Below are positions 50,431-52,503 of a DNA stretch of 52,503 nt, in pieces (positions within the stretch are counted from its first letter, which is position 1; every line of letters begins with the position of its first letter). The notes under the pieces are model-generated. The model was not told the DNA's origin. It made no database searches and was given only the letters and a program-made list of their open reading frames with translations. A program made the position numbers and the translations under genes. Source of the stretch: JAPPHY01 sp034423135 (GTDB lineage: Bacteria > Chloroflexota > Dehalococcoidia > Lucifugimonadales > UBA2985); the NCBI GenBank assembly GCA_034423135.1, contig DAOUJC010000016.1, positions 1 through 52,503 on the forward strand, in the 5' to 3' direction.

Positions 50431-50462
50431 CGGCGCGAATCGCACGAGAGGGGGCCGCTGCC

Positions 50463-50729
50463 ATGATGCCCAACGATCCGTTCCAGCATCAACGCATGGA
50501 GTACTGGGCCGACCGCTCGGACCACCACGCACACCACGCACGTCACGGCTACGGCACCCGGCACCTTAGACTCGCCGATGCGATGTGGACCGGGATGGAG
50601 AACACGGTCAAGTACCTGACGTTCCCCCTCTGGTGGCCAATCGTTCAGTGGAACAAGCGCAAGAAGCGAAAGAAGCAGCCGGTCGATCCCTTTTCCGCCA
50701 CCGACATCAACCGGCCAACCTACAGGTAG
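50463..50729 (+). CDS. Small His-rich, probably membrane-associated protein
   Basis: 88 residues, not recognised. A His cluster (DHHAHHARHGYG, about 20-31) precedes an aromatic hydrophobic stretch (TVKYLTFPLWWPIVQW, around 47-62) and a very basic KRKKRKK. The layout suggests a peripheral or single-span membrane protein with the basic side inside. ATG at 50463 or 50466 after gagaggggg. Convergent with the ArsC-like gene. Confidence 0.6.
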   Translation: MMPNDPFQHQRMEYWADRSDHHAHHARHGYGTRHLRLADAMWTGMENTVKYLTFPLWWPIVQWNKRKKRKKQPVDPFSATDINRPTYR

Positions 50730-50763
50730 ACCGACCTCCTTGGCTCGGCGGGCTCTCGCCGTG

Positions 50764-51111
50764 CTAGCCGAACGCCTCCTCCAGCGCCTTCTGCGACGCC
50801 CCAATCACCAGCTTGCCCTCCGCGCTGACGAGCGGCCGGCGGATGAGCCGAGGCTCCTGCACCATCAACTCCAACATCCGGTCGTCGTCGAGCTCGGATG
50901 CGGTCAACCCCAGGTCCTTGAACGACGGGCTGTTCCACGCGAAGGCGTCTGACACCCCTACGCCGCTCAGCAGGCTTCTGAGCTCGTCCGCGTCGAACTT
51001 GTCCTTGAAGAAGTCGCGTTCCTCAGTCTCTATGTTGTTCTCGTGGAGCCACGCTCGCACCCTTCGGCAGGTGGATCAGCGGCTCCACCAGTACAGAGTC
51101 GCTTTGGCCAT
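50764..51111 (-). CDS. ArsC/Spx/YffB-family protein, candidate selenoprotein (UxxC)
   Basis: 115 residues when the in-frame UGA (51076-51078) is read as selenocysteine. The N-terminus is MAKATLYWWSR-U12-ST-C15-RRVRAW; the family consensus here is C-x-x-C after a short beta strand (for example CSTCRK). The rest is normal: helix, EERDFFKDKFDADELRSLL, and the C-terminal LIRRPLVSAEGKLVIG that closes the active site. Length fits the 110-120 family norm. ATG at 51111 has ggaggt six bases upstream; starting after the UGA would delete the active site. A hairpin with a GUG loop begins 23 nt after the UGA. Likely a cytosolic thiol-dependent reductase. A nonsense mutation or sequencing error is the alternative. 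Confidence 0.82.
51043..51078 (-). promoter_or_regulatory. Candidate bacterial SECIS element with Sec UGA codon (ArsC-like gene)
   Basis: UGA at 51078-51076. Downstream, GUG-c-GAGC (51060-51053) pairs with GCUC-CAC (51049-51043) around the triloop GUG, seven base pairs with one bulged C. The loop begins 24 nt after the UGA and starts with G then U. An alternative fold of CGUG/CACG around a GCUC loop also fits the spacing rule. Confidence 0.6.
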
Positions 51112-51177
51112 CGATTGACCTCCGTCATGATGTTGATTCGTATTATAGCGGAGCGTCGCCCCTCTCGTAAGCCGTCA

Positions 51178-51741
51178 CTACTGCCGCGCGGAACGCCGCG
51201 ACTCCAGAAGCTCTTGACGGCTGACCTCCAGATGCAGCTCCACGCCTGGATTCGGAAGCGCGGCTGTTCCGTCGCCGAGACGAACTATCCTTGCCGACAG
51301 CCGCTCCGCATCAACGTCAATCAGGCCGACGGTGCCCAGCCGCGTCGACTGGTGATGGGGCAGCGTGGGACTGCCTGAATTCACGTGCACCACGCCGTCG
51401 ACTAGCTCGATCCGCTCGAAGTGGGTGTGCCCGCTGATCAGCACGTCCACGGGGGCCTCGAACTGGACGCCGGAGGTGACGTCGTGGAGCATTCCGATTC
51501 GCCAGCCATCCACGTCCACTACTTGAGTCGGCTTGACCCGCGGGTCGTCCAGGTCGAAGTCGTTGTTGCCGAGGGCCGCGAGCACCGGCGCGACTCTCTC
51601 CAGCCAGTCCAGCACGCGTGACGTGACGATGTCGCCGGCGTGAAGAATCAGGTCCACGCCTTGAAAGGCCTCTGCGACCTCCGGCCAGGGCTCGCGGATT
51701 GTGGACGGCAGGTGGGTGTCCGCGATCAGCCCTATGCGCAT
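51178..51741 (-). CDS. Metallophosphoesterase, YfcE-like (second paralogue)
   Basis: 187 residues. D8-x-H10 (IADTHLP), HAGDIV, GNNDFDL and SGHTHFERI are the metal-site motifs of the calcineurin-like fold, here with GNND in place of GNHD. Similar length to E. coli YfcE; likely a phosphodiesterase of unknown substrate. It is only distantly similar to the protein at 1602-2318. It lies 63 bp after the PLP enzyme and 66 bp before the ArsC-like gene, so the three may share a transcript. Confidence 0.85.
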   Translation of the reverse strand: MRIGLIADTHLPSTIREPWPEVAEAFQGVDLILHAGDIVTSRVLDWLERVAPVLAALGNNDFDLDDPRVKPTQVVDVDGWRIGMLHDVTSGVQFEAPVDVLISGHTHFERIELVDGVVHVNSGSPTLPHHQSTRLGTVGLIDVDAERLSARIVRLGDGTAALPNPGVELHLEVSRQELLESRRSARQ

Positions 51742-51804
51742 GGCGCTGGCATTCGGGGTGGCCTGAAGGCGCCGCCGTGTGCGATGGCGGCCAGGCCCGA
51801 CGGC

Positions 51805-52503
51805 CTACCCCTGCGGCCGATGTCCCTCCGCGACCAGCCGCTCCAGTATCTCCGCCACCTTATCGACCTCGGTGGCCGTGTTGAAGTAGTGCGTGCTGAA
51901 GCGTACGCCGTCCGGGCCGTGGACGGTGCGTCCCACAACCGCAAACCTCTCCTGCAGCACGGAGACAAGGTCCTCAGGCGGCCAGCCATCCAGCCCCAGC
52001 GTCACCAGCCCGCACGCTGACTCCTGCTCGGTTGTGCTCAGCAGGTTGCAGCCCTTGATGATGGAGGCGCGCTGGCGAAGCATGTTGCCCAGGTTCATTG
52101 CGTGCGCCTCGATGCGGTCGATGCCAATCTCGGAGATCAGCCTCAGGCTCTCGGTGAGACCGGCTGCAAGGCCGGGGCTGGTGGACACCAGCGAGAAGCG
52201 TCCGAGTGCGCCGCGTCTGCCGGCCGCGCGGCCTTCCTCAAGAGCGTTGGTCGAAAACAGCGGCTCCAGCATTTCTCGACGGTCGGGGTGGACATAGAGA
52301 GCGCCAGTGCCCACCGGGCCCATCGGCCACTTCTGGCCGGACATGGTGTAGAAGTCGCAGCCAAGGTCTGTGACGTCGACGGCTATCTGGCCGACGCTCT
52401 GCGCGCCGTCGATGAGTACAGGCACGCCCGCGTCGTGGGCCGCCTCGACGATTTCGGCTATGGGCAGGCGCAGGCCGCAGGTGAACTGGATGTGGCTCAG
52501 GCC
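51805..52503 (-). CDS. Class V aminotransferase-fold PLP enzyme, partial (N-terminus beyond window)
   Basis: The frame is open to the window edge, giving 232 residues of the C-terminal two-thirds. GVPVLIDGAQSVGQ holds the Asp and Gln that contact PLP, and YTMSGQKWPMGPVGTGALYV holds the PLP Lys. The C-terminal VRFSTHYFNTATEVDKV fits the isopenicillin-N-epimerase/cysteine-desulfurase-like group. True desulfurases have a catalytic Cys in a mobile loop; the Cys in STTEQESACG is not in a clear match. Desulfurase, selenocysteine lyase or another lyase cannot be separated here. Confidence 0.85.
   Translation of the reverse strand, partial: GLSHIQFTCGLRLPIAEIVEAAHDAGVPVLIDGAQSVGQIAVDVTDLGCDFYTMSGQKWPMGPVGTGALYVHPDRREMLEPLFSTNALEEGRAAGRRGALGRFSLVSTSPGLAAGLTESLRLISEIGIDRIEAHAMNLGNMLRQRASIIKGCNLLSTTEQESACGLVTLGLDGWPPEDLVSVLQERFAVVGRTVHGPDGVRFSTHYFNTATEVDKVAEILERLVAEGHRPQG

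Overview
The window looks like a high-GC (roughly 60-65%) chromosome fragment from a bacterium of the Chloroflexota, most like a marine SAR202/Dehalococcoidia-type lineage. This assignment is an inference. It rests on an 11-subunit complex I locus without nuoE, nuoF and nuoG, a succinate dehydrogenase with an HdrB-like third subunit, a thiolase plus Zn-ribbon OB-fold pair, C-terminally membrane-anchored transporter binding proteins, and abundant short inverted-repeat elements between genes. No ribosomal RNA or phylogenetic marker is present to prove it.

Layout. 1-600: the tail of an IS transposase, then a strikingly perfect four-way-junction (cloverleaf) sequence. 588-7600: accessory metabolism (SDR epimerase, phosphoesterase, thiolase/OB-fold pair, M20 peptidase, MFS transporter, a small orphan). 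7869-11479, minus strand: ctpA-type protease, smpB, tmRNA (ssrA), and a TlpA-like lipoprotein whose first active-site cysteine is a UGA codon. 11632-22279, plus strand: one nuo operon (A-B-C-D-H-I-J-K-small ORF-L-M-N) behind a clear sigma70-type promoter. 22767-35960, minus strand: a central-carbon block (carboxyltransferase, pyruvate/oxaloacetate carboxyltransferase with biotin domain, isocitrate and malate dehydrogenases, two-subunit fumarase, NAD kinase, Nudix hydrolase, sdhA, sdhB, sdhE). 36140-39211, plus strand: tRNA-Pro(GGG), a DHA2-type exporter, two tandem PaREP1/HEPN-like paralogues and a Cys-rich orphan. 39227-48686, minus strand: a translationally coupled oligopeptide-type ABC transporter operon headed by a BNR-propeller surface protein. 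48767-52503: a coiled-coil membrane protein, three small plus-strand genes, an ArsC/Spx-like protein with UGA at its first active-site cysteine, a phosphoesterase and a PLP enzyme running off the end.

How it fits together. Malate dehydrogenase, fumarase, succinate dehydrogenase, isocitrate dehydrogenase and the two carboxyltransferases could form an oxidative TCA cycle or a methylmalonyl-CoA (succinate-propionate) route that feeds quinone and complex I. The transporter and peptidase genes point to heterotrophy on peptides or similar oligomers.

The most notable result is two independent in-frame UGA codons, 42.9 kb apart. Each sits exactly where the first Cys of a thioredoxin-fold CxxC motif should be, and each is followed within 16-23 nt by a hairpin that fits bacterial SECIS rules. 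Both genes are therefore best read as selenoproteins, which implies that the genome carries selA, selB, selC and selD elsewhere.
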